A DNA stretch of 64,000 nt from an uncultured Acetatifactor sp. Lineage in GTDB: Bacteria; Bacillota; Clostridia; Lachnospirales; Lachnospiraceae. The position numbers and the translations under genes were made by a program. Under the pieces are notes generated by a model. It saw only the letters and a list, made by a program, of their open reading frames with translations. It searched no databases and had not been told where the DNA came from. The stretch is taken from contig CAJUAB010000024.1 of NCBI GenBank assembly GCA_910583845.1, forward strand, positions 1 to 64,000, written 5' to 3'. How positions within the stretch are numbered: the first letter of the stretch is position 1; the number at the start of each line of letters is the position of its first letter. Shown in pieces: positions 1 through 8,085 of the stretch.

Positions 1-53
1 GCAAAATAAGGAAGTTTTTTATGAAACTTGTTTATTCAAGTGGCAAACTCGGG

Positions 54-82
54 GGCTGCCGCATAATGCGGCAGCCTTTTTA
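54..82 (+). terminator. Intrinsic terminator of an upstream gene
   Basis: A perfect 10-bp stem (GGCTGCCGCA / TGCGGCAGCC) with a 3-nt loop is followed by TTTTT. It ends a transcript entering from the left of the window. No gene can be assigned to the first 53 bases. Confidence 0.85.
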
Positions 83-116
83 ATGTGGATTTTTTGCACA
101 GAAAGGACTTCTGTTG

Positions 117-145
117 TTGAAAATCCGAAATGAGTATGCTAAGAT
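117..145 (+). promoter_or_regulatory. Sigma-A promoter of pyrE
   Basis: TTGAAA at 117-122 and TAAGAT at 140-145 are 17 nt apart, with a TGC just before the -10 (extended -10). This leaves a leader of roughly 90 nt before pyrE. I see no PyrR-type binding loop in that leader. Confidence 0.7.
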
Positions 146-242
146 AGATGAAGACCGGAGATAATCATATAGTTGTCATTCGGCGGGGTGGGTACGCAGG
201 AAAGAGTTTACGATAAAGGGAAGAAAGAAGGGCATACGGACG

Positions 243-917
243 ATGGAACAGTATAAACAGGAATTTATCGAGTTCATGGTGGACAGCAGGGTTCTTAAGT
301 TTGGTGAGTTCATTTTGAAGAGCGGCAGGAAATCTCCTTTTTTTATGAACGCGGGAGCTTATGTCACGGGAGCGCAGCTCAAGAAACTGGGAGAGTATTA
401 CGCGCGGGCCATTCACGACAACTATGGGGATGATTTTGACGTACTGTTCGGACCGGCCTATAAGGGAATTCCTCTGAGCGTGGCAACTACCATCGCCTAC
501 AGCGAGCTCTATGGCAGGGAGATCCGCTACTGTTCCAACCGCAAGGAGGCCAAAGATCACGGAGATGTGGGTATACTGCTGGGCAGCAGGCTGAAGGATG
601 GGGACAGGGTAGTGATTATTGAGGATGTGACCACTTCCGGCAAATCCATTGAAGAGACCTTTCCGATTCTGAAAGAACAGGCCGATGTGGAGATCAAGGG
701 GCTTATGGTATCCCTGAACCGTATGGAAAAAGGGCTTGGGGGCAAGGTGGGCGCGTTGCAGGAGATCCGGGAGAAGTATGGCTTTGAGGCCCGGGCCATT
801 GTCACGATGGGGGATGTGATCGAGCATCTGTATAACAGACCCTACCGGGGGGAGATACTGATAGATGACGCGCTGAAGGCGGCGATTGACGCATACTATG
901 CGGAATATGGCGTATAG
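243..917 (+). CDS. pyrE: Orotate phosphoribosyltransferase
   Basis: This cytoplasmic enzyme joins orotate to PRPP to give orotidine 5'-monophosphate, the fifth step of UMP synthesis. The 224-residue length fits the family. The PRPP-binding signature VVIIEDVTTSGKS lies near residues 120-133, and the N-terminal KFGEFILKSGRKSPFF segment is typical of PyrE. The ATG has a purine-rich ribosome binding site (AGAAAGAAGGG) about 8 nt upstream. A good promoter lies at 117-145. No other pyr gene adjoins it; carA and the two carB genes lie 33-42 kb further on. Two small membrane-protein genes follow and may be cotranscribed. Confidence 0.95.
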   Translation: MEQYKQEFIEFMVDSRVLKFGEFILKSGRKSPFFMNAGAYVTGAQLKKLGEYYARAIHDNYGDDFDVLFGPAYKGIPLSVATTIAYSELYGREIRYCSNRKEAKDHGDVGILLGSRLKDGDRVVIIEDVTTSGKSIEETFPILKEQADVEIKGLMVSLNRMEKGLGGKVGALQEIREKYGFEARAIVTMGDVIEHLYNRPYRGEILIDDALKAAIDAYYAEYGV

Positions 918-1007
918 GGAATAGACAGTTGGTACAGGATCGGGGAGGAGCTTTGCAGGGCTTATGCGCAGACCTCCCCCGGAAAAGGGAAAGGCAGGGC
1001 AACGGAT

Positions 1008-1160
1008 ATGGAAGAAAAGGTGTATAAAGTGATGAGAGGCGCAGGCGCTCTCAACATCACATTGGGTGTGGTGACACTGGTACTGGGGCTGGTCAGCGGC
1101 ATTCTGTTGATTATCGGAGGCTCCAAACTGCTCGCGGGAAAGTCTAAGATCCTGTTTTAG
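1008..1160 (+). CDS. Small single-span membrane protein
   Basis: A 50-residue protein starting MEEKVYKVMRGAG and ending KSKILF. A charged N-terminus is followed by a hydrophobic helix over about residues 16-40 (LGVVTLVLGLVSGILLIIGG) and a short basic tail, so it is probably a one- or two-span inner-membrane peptide. The gene sits 90 nt after pyrE and 18 nt before the next membrane-protein gene, which suggests cotranscription. The ribosome binding site is weak. I do not recognise a characterised function; gene order and composition suggest a conserved lachnospiraceal membrane microprotein (inference). Confidence 0.65.
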   Translation: MEEKVYKVMRGAGALNITLGVVTLVLGLVSGILLIIGGSKLLAGKSKILF

Positions 1161-1178
1161 TCGGAGCGGGGGATCGCT

Positions 1179-1499
1179 ATGTCACAGAAAAAGAATTATA
1201 TGTTTACGAACCGCAGGCATTCGGAAAAAGCGATCATGTCTACGGTTTTTGGTGTTTTATGCACCGTGTCGCTGCTGGCGGTGGTGGTACTGTCCTACAG
1301 TCGCAGCGGAGACATTCCTGCGGGATACGGTTTTACGGGATTGTTTGCCACCATATTGTCCATGGTGGGAATGCTGCTGGGGGTGCTGTCCCTGCGGGAG
1401 GCGGACAGGTTCAGATTGTTTGGCTGGCTGGGCATACTGCTCAATGGCGTGAGCCTGGGCGCGGTCAGCGGAATCCTTTACGCTGCCTCTTATCTATGA
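1179..1499 (+). CDS. Small multi-span membrane protein
   Basis: A 106-residue protein beginning MSQKKNYMFTNRRHSEK. Three hydrophobic segments are visible at about residues 19-40, 50-71 and 80-105, separated by short polar turns (SRSGDIP, READRFR). The ATG has GGAGCGGGGG just upstream. It follows the 50-residue membrane peptide by 18 nt and precedes the aminopeptidase gene. Function is unknown. The size and topology resemble small uncharacterised DUF families of Lachnospiraceae; I cannot name the family with certainty. Confidence 0.7.
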   Translation: MSQKKNYMFTNRRHSEKAIMSTVFGVLCTVSLLAVVVLSYSRSGDIPAGYGFTGLFATILSMVGMLLGVLSLREADRFRLFGWLGILLNGVSLGAVSGILYAASYL

Positions 1500-1654
1500 T
1501 CGATAACAGGAAAAGGGAATGGAACACCGAGGGGCGCTATACCGCAGGAGAAGCAGCTGACTGTCAGCTGCCGGTATGCGGGAAAGAGGAAAGTTTGGAA
1601 GTAATTGATGCAGTACCGCAGGCATGGTCAGCGGTATGCGGGAAAGAGGAAAAT

Positions 1655-3700
1655 ATGGATCAAAGTGAGAACAGGGAAGTGCTGCAAGAAAGATATGGAC
1701 TGGTTCTGGAACGGATCAGGGAGATGGAGACAGAGGGCCTGGGGCATCCTGCGTTGGACGCGTATTTTAAACAGATGGCGGCGTTCTCGCTGAAACTGAG
1801 CGACTATTACATCTTTGTGGAGCAGGGGCATATGCGGGACGCGCAGCTGTCCGAACTACAGACGTGGAACCGGGAACTGTATGAGGATATTCTGCCGGAG
1901 CATTATGATCAGAGCTGGGGCAATCCGGCTTATAGCGTATCCCGGATGGACGGCCAGTGGGGCCAGCTCCTGTCCTTTGTATACGGAGAACTGCGGGACG
2001 GCATAGTCCCGGCGGCGCAGGGCGACCTGGAGGATATAGTGGTGCGGATGGAACTGCTGGTGGAGATCTACAGCGCCTGTGTGGGCGCGTGGCGGGAGCA
2101 GCGGCAGCTTCCCCCTTATGAGACCATCCGGCAGATCGCCTATTGGCATAACAGTGATTACTCCGATATACGGGCGGAGAAAGTAATTCGCAGGATGGCC
2201 TGCCCGGAGGGCAATCCTGCGGTGGAAATCATTATGGGGGCGGACCTTGAGGATGTGCGGTATCTGTACCGCTATGGCTTGTATGTGACGGAGAACGAAC
2301 TGGAGACAGCCAGATTTTTATGCAGTCTGCCGCAGGAGACCATTGACACCATGGCGGATACCTATACGGAGGGTTATCGTATGGGTTTTGAGGTGATGGG
2401 AAAAGATCTGTCTAAAAAAAGCACGGTGGATTTGTACTATAATATTGGATTTGAGAGGATGCTGCGCAGGGCGGTGGAGAATTTTGCCGTTTTGGGGCTG
2501 AAACCTGTGGCCAGGGAATTGAATGTAAAGGGGGCCATACCAAACCGGCAGTATACATATGATCATAAGGACGACCACGGGCTGTTCTGGGACAAGGCTC
2601 TGATGCAGCGGAAGCTGGAGGTACTGAAAACCGCCTACGAACAGTATAAGCAGGAGCTTAAGGGATATGCGGGTCCTGCCGCGTTGGAAATCTTCGGAGA
2701 GGAACCTTTCGCGCCGGAGAGCAGACCCCAGGCGGTCAGGCTGACGCCGGAACAGCAGAAGCTCTGGGTGGAGTACAGCGCCAGAAACATGGAACTCTAT
2801 ACACAGTACATTACAATGTCGGAGCGCAGTTTTACCATTATTGCTTTTCCCGTGCCGGAAATCGGTGAGAATTTCCGGGCAATTTTTGAGGAAACCATCA
2901 AAGTCAACACGCTGGATTATATGAAATACCGTCAGATTCAGCAGTGCGTCATCGACGCTCTGGATCAGGCGGATCATGTGGAGATCAAGGGTATGAACGG
3001 CAATACCACGGATCTGACCGTGAATCTGTGGAAGCTGCAAAATCCGGAGAAGGAAACCATATTTGAAAACTGTGTGGCGGATGTGAATATTCCGGTGGGA
3101 GAAGTCTTTACCTCCCCTGTGCTGAAAGGGACAAACGGTGTGCTGCATGTATCCAGGGTATTTTTAAACGGACTTGAGTACAAGGATCTGTCTGTCACTT
3201 TCCGGGACGGCATGATAGCCGATTACGGCTGCGGCAACTTCCCGGACGCGGAGGAGGGGCGGCGTTATATTAAGGAAAATGTGCTGTTTCACCGGGATAC
3301 TCTGCCCCTTGGCGAATTTGCCATCGGCACCAATACCATGGCCTATGTGATGGCCCGCAGATGGAATATTGAGAATAAGCTGCCCATTCTGATCGCGGAA
3401 AAGACGGGGCCTCATTTTGCAGTGGGGGATACCTGTTATTCCCAGGAGGAGGATGTGGCGGTATACAATCCGGACGGCAAGGAGGTTGTGGCCAGGGAGA
3501 ATGAGAAATCCCGGCTGCGAAACACAGATCCCATGGAGGCATATTTCAACTGTCACACGGATATCACTCTTCCCTTTGACGAACTGGGGGAACTGACAGC
3601 GGTGAAGACGGACGGCACCCGGATCTGTATTATCGCGGACGGGCGATTTGTGCTGCCCGGCAGCGAAGCGCTGAACGAGCCTTTGGAGCAGGTGAAATAA
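1655..3700 (+). CDS. M29-type metal-dependent aminopeptidase
   Basis: A probable cytoplasmic aminopeptidase of 681 residues that removes N-terminal residues from peptides with a two-metal centre. The C-terminal half carries the ligand pattern of the M29 (AmpS/aminopeptidase T) family: Glu in LGEFAIGTN, Glu, His and Tyr in AEKTGPHFAVGDTCY, and His-x-Asp in CHTDITLPF. It is longer than the roughly 410-residue AmpS because of a helical N-terminal extension of about 270 residues, a form common in clostridia. The start is ATG 1655 after GGAAAGAGG. The reading frame stays open far upstream, and a TTG at 1595 with an identical ribosome binding site is an alternative that would add 20 residues. A strong promoter follows the gene, so it does not belong to the pur operon. 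Confidence 0.85.
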   Translation: MDQSENREVLQERYGLVLERIREMETEGLGHPALDAYFKQMAAFSLKLSDYYIFVEQGHMRDAQLSELQTWNRELYEDILPEHYDQSWGNPAYSVSRMDGQWGQLLSFVYGELRDGIVPAAQGDLEDIVVRMELLVEIYSACVGAWREQRQLPPYETIRQIAYWHNSDYSDIRAEKVIRRMACPEGNPAVEIIMGADLEDVRYLYRYGLYVTENELETARFLCSLPQETIDTMADTYTEGYRMGFEVMGKDLSKKSTVDLYYNIGFERMLRRAVENFAVLGLKPVARELNVKGAIPNRQYTYDHKDDHGLFWDKALMQRKLEVLKTAYEQYKQELKGYAGPAALEIFGEEPFAPESRPQAVRLTPEQQKLWVEYSARNMELYTQYITMSERSFTIIAFPVPEIGENFRAIFEETIKVNTLDYMKYRQIQQCVIDALDQADHVEIKGMNGNTTDLTVNLWKLQNPEKETIFENCVADVNIPVGEVFTSPVLKGTNGVLHVSRVFLNGLEYKDLSVTFRDGMIADYGCGNFPDAEEGRRYIKENVLFHRDTLPLGEFAIGTNTMAYVMARRWNIENKLPILIAEKTGPHFAVGDTCYSQEEDVAVYNPDGKEVVARENEKSRLRNTDPMEAYFNCHTDITLPFDELGELTAVKTDGTRICIIADGRFVLPGSEALNEPLEQVK

Positions 3701-3715
3701 TGGTACAAAAAACCC

Positions 3716-3744
3716 TTGCATACCTGCACTAAATCTAGTACACT
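3716..3744 (+). promoter_or_regulatory. Promoter of the purE operon
   Basis: TTGCAT at 3716-3721 and TACACT at 3739-3744 are 17 nt apart. They lie right after the aminopeptidase stop codon and about 155 nt before purE. This gives a long leader with inverted repeats. Confidence 0.6.
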
Positions 3745-3776
3745 GTAATATATAATTGATGTCTATATTATCGGCG

Positions 3777-3815
3777 GACATATCCGTTTTTTACTTGTAT
3801 ATTCGGATATAAGTC
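3777..3815 (+). promoter_or_regulatory. Inverted repeat in purE leader
   Basis: GACATATCCG (3777-3786) pairs with CGGATATAAGTC (3804-3815), ten base pairs with a 2-nt bulge. TTTTTT directly follows a smaller CGGA/TCCG hairpin inside the left part (3776-3786). The right arm also overlaps a second hairpin starting GTCATT (3812 onward). The layout suggests competing RNA structures or a repressor site. I do not see the conserved core of a purine riboswitch. Confidence 0.4.
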
Positions 3816-3898
3816 ATTACAATGACGCGGGAAGGGCAATCAGGACGTGCCGCAAAGCGGCGGCAGGATGAGAAACATACGGAGGGAAAGAGGAAAAT

Positions 3899-4423
3899 AT
3901 GGCAAAAGTGGGAATTGTCATGGGCAGCGATTCGGATATGCCCATTATGGCTAAGGCGGCCGATGTACTGGAGGAACTGGGCATCTCTTATGAGATGACC
4001 ATTATTTCCGCGCACCGGGAGCCGGACGTATTTTTTGAGTATGCCAAAGGGGCCGAGGAGAAGGGCTTCAAGGTACTCATAGCGGGGGCGGGGATGGCGG
4101 CGCACCTGCCGGGGATGTGCGCTGCCATATTTCCCCTGCCGGTAATCGGTATTCCCATGCACACTACATCCCTTGGGGGCAGGGATTCCCTGTATTCCAT
4201 CGTGCAGATGCCCTCCGGCATCCCCGTGGCTACCGTCGCCATCAACGGCGGGGCCAACGCGGCTCTGCTGGCGGCAAAGATTCTGGCCACTTCCGATGAG
4301 GCGCTGCTGGAGAAGCTGAAGAAATATGGAGAGAATCTGAAAAAGCAGGTGCAGGCCAAGGATACGAAACTGCAGGAGCAGGGCTACAGGGCTTATCTGG
4401 ATGAAATGAAAAAACAGGGGTAA
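3899..4423 (+). CDS. purE: N5-carboxyaminoimidazole ribonucleotide mutase
   Basis: PurE moves the carboxyl group of N5-CAIR to C4, giving CAIR in IMP synthesis; it forms a cytoplasmic octamer. The 174-residue protein has the class I signature: GSDSDMPIMAKAADVL near the N-terminus, SAHREPD at about residues 41-47, and AGMAAHLPGM. Class I PurE normally requires PurK to make N5-CAIR; purK is not in this window. First gene of purE-purM-purN-purD, with a ribosome binding site GGAGGGAAAGAGG. The promoter and inverted repeat upstream suggest purine control of the operon. Confidence 0.95.
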   Translation: MAKVGIVMGSDSDMPIMAKAADVLEELGISYEMTIISAHREPDVFFEYAKGAEEKGFKVLIAGAGMAAHLPGMCAAIFPLPVIGIPMHTTSLGGRDSLYSIVQMPSGIPVATVAINGGANAALLAAKILATSDEALLEKLKKYGENLKKQVQAKDTKLQEQGYRAYLDEMKKQG

Positions 4424-4456
4424 GGGAACTCTGAATGCGAAAGGCGGATTATACAT

Positions 4457-5482
4457 ATGGACTACAAGAAAGCTGGCGTGGATATCGAAGCGGGCTATAA
4501 ATCTGTGGAACTGATGAAAAAGTATGTGAAGGAGACCATGCGTCCGGAGGTCATGGGGGGGCTGGGTGGTTTTTCAGGAGCCTTTTCCCTGGATGCCGTC
4601 AAAAATATGGAACATCCGGTGCTTTTGTCCGGCACGGACGGCGTGGGCACGAAGCTCAAACTGGCGATGGTGCTTGACCGGCATGACACCATCGGCATAG
4701 ACTGTGTGGCCATGTGTGTGAATGATGTGGCCTGCGCAGGAGGAGAACCGCTGTTTTTTCTGGACTACATAGCCTGCGGTAAGAATTATCCGGAAAAGAT
4801 TGCCACTATTGTCAAAGGTGTGGCCGAGGGATGCAGGATGGCAGGCGCGGCTCTGGTGGGCGGAGAGACAGCGGAGCATCCGGGGATGATGCCTGAGGAT
4901 GACTATGACATTGCTGGGTTTGCCGTAGGTGTGGTGGATCAGAAGGATCTGATTACTGGAGAACATATAAAGCCGGGCGATACGCTGGTGGCCATCGCTT
5001 CCTCCGGAGTTCACAGCAATGGTTTCTCTCTGGTGCGCAAGGTTTTCGATATGACTGCGGAGAGTCTGAACACGTATTATGAGGAACTGGGACAGACGCT
5101 TGGGGAGGCGCTGCTGACCCCCACCCGGATCTATGTGAAAGCGCTGAAATCTGTGAAGGACGCGGGCGTGACGGTCAAGGGATGCAGCCATATAACCGGC
5201 GGCGGTTTCTATGAGAATATTCCCCGGATGCTGCCGGAAGGCATCAATGCCCATGTGGACAGGAACAGTTACCAGGTTCCGGCCATTTTCCGGCTTTTGC
5301 AGGAAAAGGGCGGCATCGCGGAACAGATGATGTACAATACCTACAACATGGGGATCGGCATGCTGCTGGCGGTGGAGCCAAAAGACGCGGAGAAAACGGT
5401 GGCAGCCATCGAGGCGGCGGGTGAGAGCGCCTGGATCGCGGGAACCTGCCAGGCAGGGGAAAAGGGAGTGACCTTATGCTGA
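4457..5482 (+). CDS. purM: Phosphoribosylformylglycinamidine cyclo-ligase
   Basis: PurM (AIR synthetase) closes the imidazole ring of FGAM using ATP. The 341-residue length is standard. Family motifs seen are LLSGTDGVGTKL, the VNDVACAGGEPLFFLDYIACGK segment in two parts (MCVNDVACAGGEP and FFLDYIACGK), VGGETAEHPGM, and SSGVHSNGFSLVRK. The gene follows purE by 33 nt and its last codons overlap purN by 7 nt (ATGCTGA), so PurN is probably translationally coupled. Confidence 0.96.
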   Translation: MDYKKAGVDIEAGYKSVELMKKYVKETMRPEVMGGLGGFSGAFSLDAVKNMEHPVLLSGTDGVGTKLKLAMVLDRHDTIGIDCVAMCVNDVACAGGEPLFFLDYIACGKNYPEKIATIVKGVAEGCRMAGAALVGGETAEHPGMMPEDDYDIAGFAVGVVDQKDLITGEHIKPGDTLVAIASSGVHSNGFSLVRKVFDMTAESLNTYYEELGQTLGEALLTPTRIYVKALKSVKDAGVTVKGCSHITGGGFYENIPRMLPEGINAHVDRNSYQVPAIFRLLQEKGGIAEQMMYNTYNMGIGMLLAVEPKDAEKTVAAIEAAGESAWIAGTCQAGEKGVTLC

Positions 5483-6099
5483 GAATTGTAGTGTGTGTAT
5501 CCGGCGGCGGCACGAATTTACAGGCGATCATGGACGCCATAGACGAAGGGAGGATCACCAACACGGAGATTCTGGCGGTGATCAGCAACAACGAGAGAGC
5601 CAGGGCGTTGGAGCGCGCCAGAAGCCACGGGATTCGCAGTCTCTGTATATCTCCCAGATCCTACCCCGACAGGGAGACATTCAACAGGGCTTTTACGGAC
5701 CGGATGACAGAACTTGCTCCGGATATGGTGGTGCTGGCCGGCTTTCTGGTGAGGATTCCCCCCCAGATGGTTCATGCCTTCAGCAACAGGATTGTCAACA
5801 TTCATCCCTCCCTGATCCCCTCTTTCTGCGGTGTGGGGTATTATGGGTTGAAGGTGCATGAAAAAGCGCTGGAGAGAGGTGTGAAAGTTACCGGCGCCAC
5901 GGTGCATTTTGTCAATGAAGGCATGGACGAGGGGCCCATCATCGCCCAGAAGCCGGTGATGGTGGAGCAGGATGATACGCCGGAGAGCTTGCAGAGGCGG
6001 GTAATGGAAGAGGCTGAGTGGGTATTGCTGCCCCGGGTCATAGACGATATAGCCAATGGAAGGCTGGAGATCCGGGGAGATCATGTATACCATCGTTAG
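5476..6099 (+). CDS. purN: Phosphoribosylglycinamide formyltransferase
   Basis: PurN transfers a formyl group from 10-formyl-tetrahydrofolate to GAR. The 207-residue protein starts with the GAR-binding loop SGGGTNLQAIMDA. It contains the catalytic block NIHPSLIPSF with its His, and the conserved Asp in NEGMDEGPII. The ATG overlaps the purM stop by 7 nt. The intact formyltransferase means this strain uses the folate-dependent PurN route. An unassigned stretch of about 108 nt separates it from purD. Confidence 0.95.
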   Translation: MLRIVVCVSGGGTNLQAIMDAIDEGRITNTEILAVISNNERARALERARSHGIRSLCISPRSYPDRETFNRAFTDRMTELAPDMVVLAGFLVRIPPQMVHAFSNRIVNIHPSLIPSFCGVGYYGLKVHEKALERGVKVTGATVHFVNEGMDEGPIIAQKPVMVEQDDTPESLQRRVMEEAEWVLLPRVIDDIANGRLEIRGDHVYHR

Positions 6100-6207
6100 A
6101 GATGTCAGGAGTATTTGTCACAGGCTGTGCCCGGCAGAGATGACCGTGGACCGGGCTGTGAGGAGCGCGGAGGCCCGCTTGAAAGGGCAGACGGGAGCAG
6201 GTGAGAG

Positions 6208-7485
6208 ATGAAAGTATTGATCGTAGGCGGCGGCGGCAGGGAACATGCCATCGCGGTCAGCATGAAAAAGAGTAAGAGGGTGGAGCAGATCTATTGTGTG
6301 CCGGGAAATGCGGGCATTGCGCAGATTGCCGAATGCGATCCCTCCATCGGTGTGATGGAATTTGACAGAATTATTTCCTATGCGGGAGAGAAAGCGGTGG
6401 ATCTGGTATTTGTAGCGCCGGACGATCCCCTGGTGGGAGGGCTGGTGGACCGGTTGCAGGCCGCGGGATTCAGAACATTCGGACCGGACCGGAAGGCGGC
6501 GATTCTGGAGGGAAGCAAAGCATTTTCCAAGGATCTGATGAAGAAATATCACATTCCCACGGCTGCCTACAAGACCTTCGATGATTCCGGCGAGGCGCTC
6601 CGCTATCTGGAGACGGCCCCAATGCCTGTTGTGCTGAAGGCGGACGGACTGGCGCTGGGCAAGGGAGTACTGATCTGTAACACGCTGGAGGAAGCGCGGG
6701 CCGGTGTGAAGGAGATTATGGAAGATAAACATTTCGGAAGCGCAGGCAACCGCATGGTGGTGGAAGAGTTTATGACAGGACGGGAGGTATCGGTCCTGTG
6801 TTTTGTGGACGGCAGAACCATAAAGCCCATGACCTCCGCCCAGGACCACAAGCGGGCCCTGGACGGGGATCAGGGGCTCAATACCGGCGGTATGGGCAAT
6901 TTTTCTCCCAGCCCGTTCTACACGGAAGAGGTGGACGCGTATTGCAAAAAGTACATCTATCAGCCCACGGTGGAAGCCATGGCGGCGGAGGGGCGGCCCT
7001 TTAAGGGCGTGATCTTCTTTGGACTGATGCTCACGCCGGAGGGGCCCAAGGTGCTGGAATATAATGCCCGGTTCGGCGATCCGGAGGCGCAGGTGGTGCT
7101 GTGCCGGATGAAGAACGACATCCTGGATGTGGTGGACGCGTGTATTGACGGCACACTGGACCAGGTGGAGCTGGAGTTTGAGGATAATGCGGCGGTCTGC
7201 GTGGTGCTTGCGTCTGACGGGTATCCTGTATCCTATCAGAAGGGCTTTGCGATACGGGGACTGGAGAATTTTGAGGGGAAAGAGGATTATTACTGTTTCC
7301 ATGCCGGCAGCAAGTTTGACGGGCAGGGCCGTGTGGTGACAAACGGCGGTCGGGTGCTGGGCGTGACGGCCAAGGGCGCAACCCTTAAGGAGGCCCGGGC
7401 CAAAGCCTATGAAGCCGTGGAGTGGGTGGATTTTGACAATAAATATATGCGGCATGACATTGGGAAGGCCATAGATGAAATATAA
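6208..7485 (+). CDS. purD: Phosphoribosylamine-glycine ligase
   Basis: PurD ligates glycine to phosphoribosylamine with ATP, giving GAR. The 425-residue ATP-grasp protein has the N-terminal loop VGGGGREHAIA, the ATP-grasp lid LKADGLALGKGV, the segment TGGMGNFSPSPF, and the metal-binding end of the fold in EYNARFGDPEAQV. It is the last gene of the pur operon here. The usual partners purF, purC, purH and purB are absent from the window; purL is 18 kb downstream. Confidence 0.95.
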   Translation: MKVLIVGGGGREHAIAVSMKKSKRVEQIYCVPGNAGIAQIAECDPSIGVMEFDRIISYAGEKAVDLVFVAPDDPLVGGLVDRLQAAGFRTFGPDRKAAILEGSKAFSKDLMKKYHIPTAAYKTFDDSGEALRYLETAPMPVVLKADGLALGKGVLICNTLEEARAGVKEIMEDKHFGSAGNRMVVEEFMTGREVSVLCFVDGRTIKPMTSAQDHKRALDGDQGLNTGGMGNFSPSPFYTEEVDAYCKKYIYQPTVEAMAAEGRPFKGVIFFGLMLTPEGPKVLEYNARFGDPEAQVVLCRMKNDILDVVDACIDGTLDQVELEFEDNAAVCVVLASDGYPVSYQKGFAIRGLENFEGKEDYYCFHAGSKFDGQGRVVTNGGRVLGVTAKGATLKEARAKAYEAVEWVDFDNKYMRHDIGKAIDEI

Positions 7486-7570
7486 ACATTACAGGCATGA
7501 CCTGCGAGGGCAGGGGTATTAACGCGATATCACGGATCTGGTCTGTGATTTGCAGGAAAGAGGGTTAGAC

Positions 7571-8020
7571 ATGGATTTCTTTGAAAATGACAGATACCAT
7601 GTGCCGAATATCTGTGCGGAATGCGGCGGTGAGATGGTCTATAAAGGCGTCGGGGAATACCAATGCGAGCAGTGCAAAGCCGTGGTTTATGACGATTACG
7701 GAAAAGTGAGACTATATGTGGAGCAGCATCCGGGCGCTACCATATCAGAGACGGAGGCCGCTACAGGTGTGCCGCACAAGGTGATACGGCAGCTGCTGCG
7801 GGAAGAGCGGCTGGAAGTCGCGCCAAATTCCCGTAGTTTTCTGAGCTGCCGGGGATGCGGTGTGCAGATCCGGAGCGGTGATTTCTGTCCGCAGTGCGCG
7901 GCGAAGCAGCCAAAGACAGAAGACCCCAGACTCAAAAACCTGAAGAAGGATATGATGGGGGTTGCGATGAGCGACGCGGCCACGCAGGAGGGTGCCAAGA
8001 GATTTACACGAAAAAAGTAA
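7571..8020 (+). CDS. Zinc-ribbon/HTH protein resembling flagellar-operon protein YvyF
   Basis: A 149-residue protein with two zinc-ribbon half pairs near the N-terminus (CAECGG and CEQCK), a central helix-turn-helix-like part (VRLYVEQHPGATISETEAATG, seen as VRLYVEQHPGAT then SETEAATGVPHKVIRQLL), and a second CxxC pair set (CRGCG, CPQC). This order resembles the YvyF/TIGR03826 family, found in flagellar operons of Bacillus. No flagellar gene is nearby, so a stand-alone regulatory role is more likely (inference). ATG 7571 is chosen because GGAAAGAGGG lies 8 nt upstream; an in-frame TTG at 7550 would overlap that site. It precedes the SH3 membrane protein by 65 nt. Confidence 0.65.
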   Translation: MDFFENDRYHVPNICAECGGEMVYKGVGEYQCEQCKAVVYDDYGKVRLYVEQHPGATISETEAATGVPHKVIRQLLREERLEVAPNSRSFLSCRGCGVQIRSGDFCPQCAAKQPKTEDPRLKNLKKDMMGVAMSDAATQEGAKRFTRKK

Positions 8021-8085
8021 CCGGGCATAGTTTTGATCGCATGGGTTGCGGGAATATACGGAATGCTGATAAGAAAGGGTTGCAT

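Noticed and set aside
165..827. Minus-strand 220-codon ORF opposite pyrE
   Set aside because: Shadow frame; PyrE on the plus strand carries all expected motifs.
3745..3898. Purine riboswitch before purE
   Set aside because: The inverted repeats do not show the three-way junction core with its two conserved loops.
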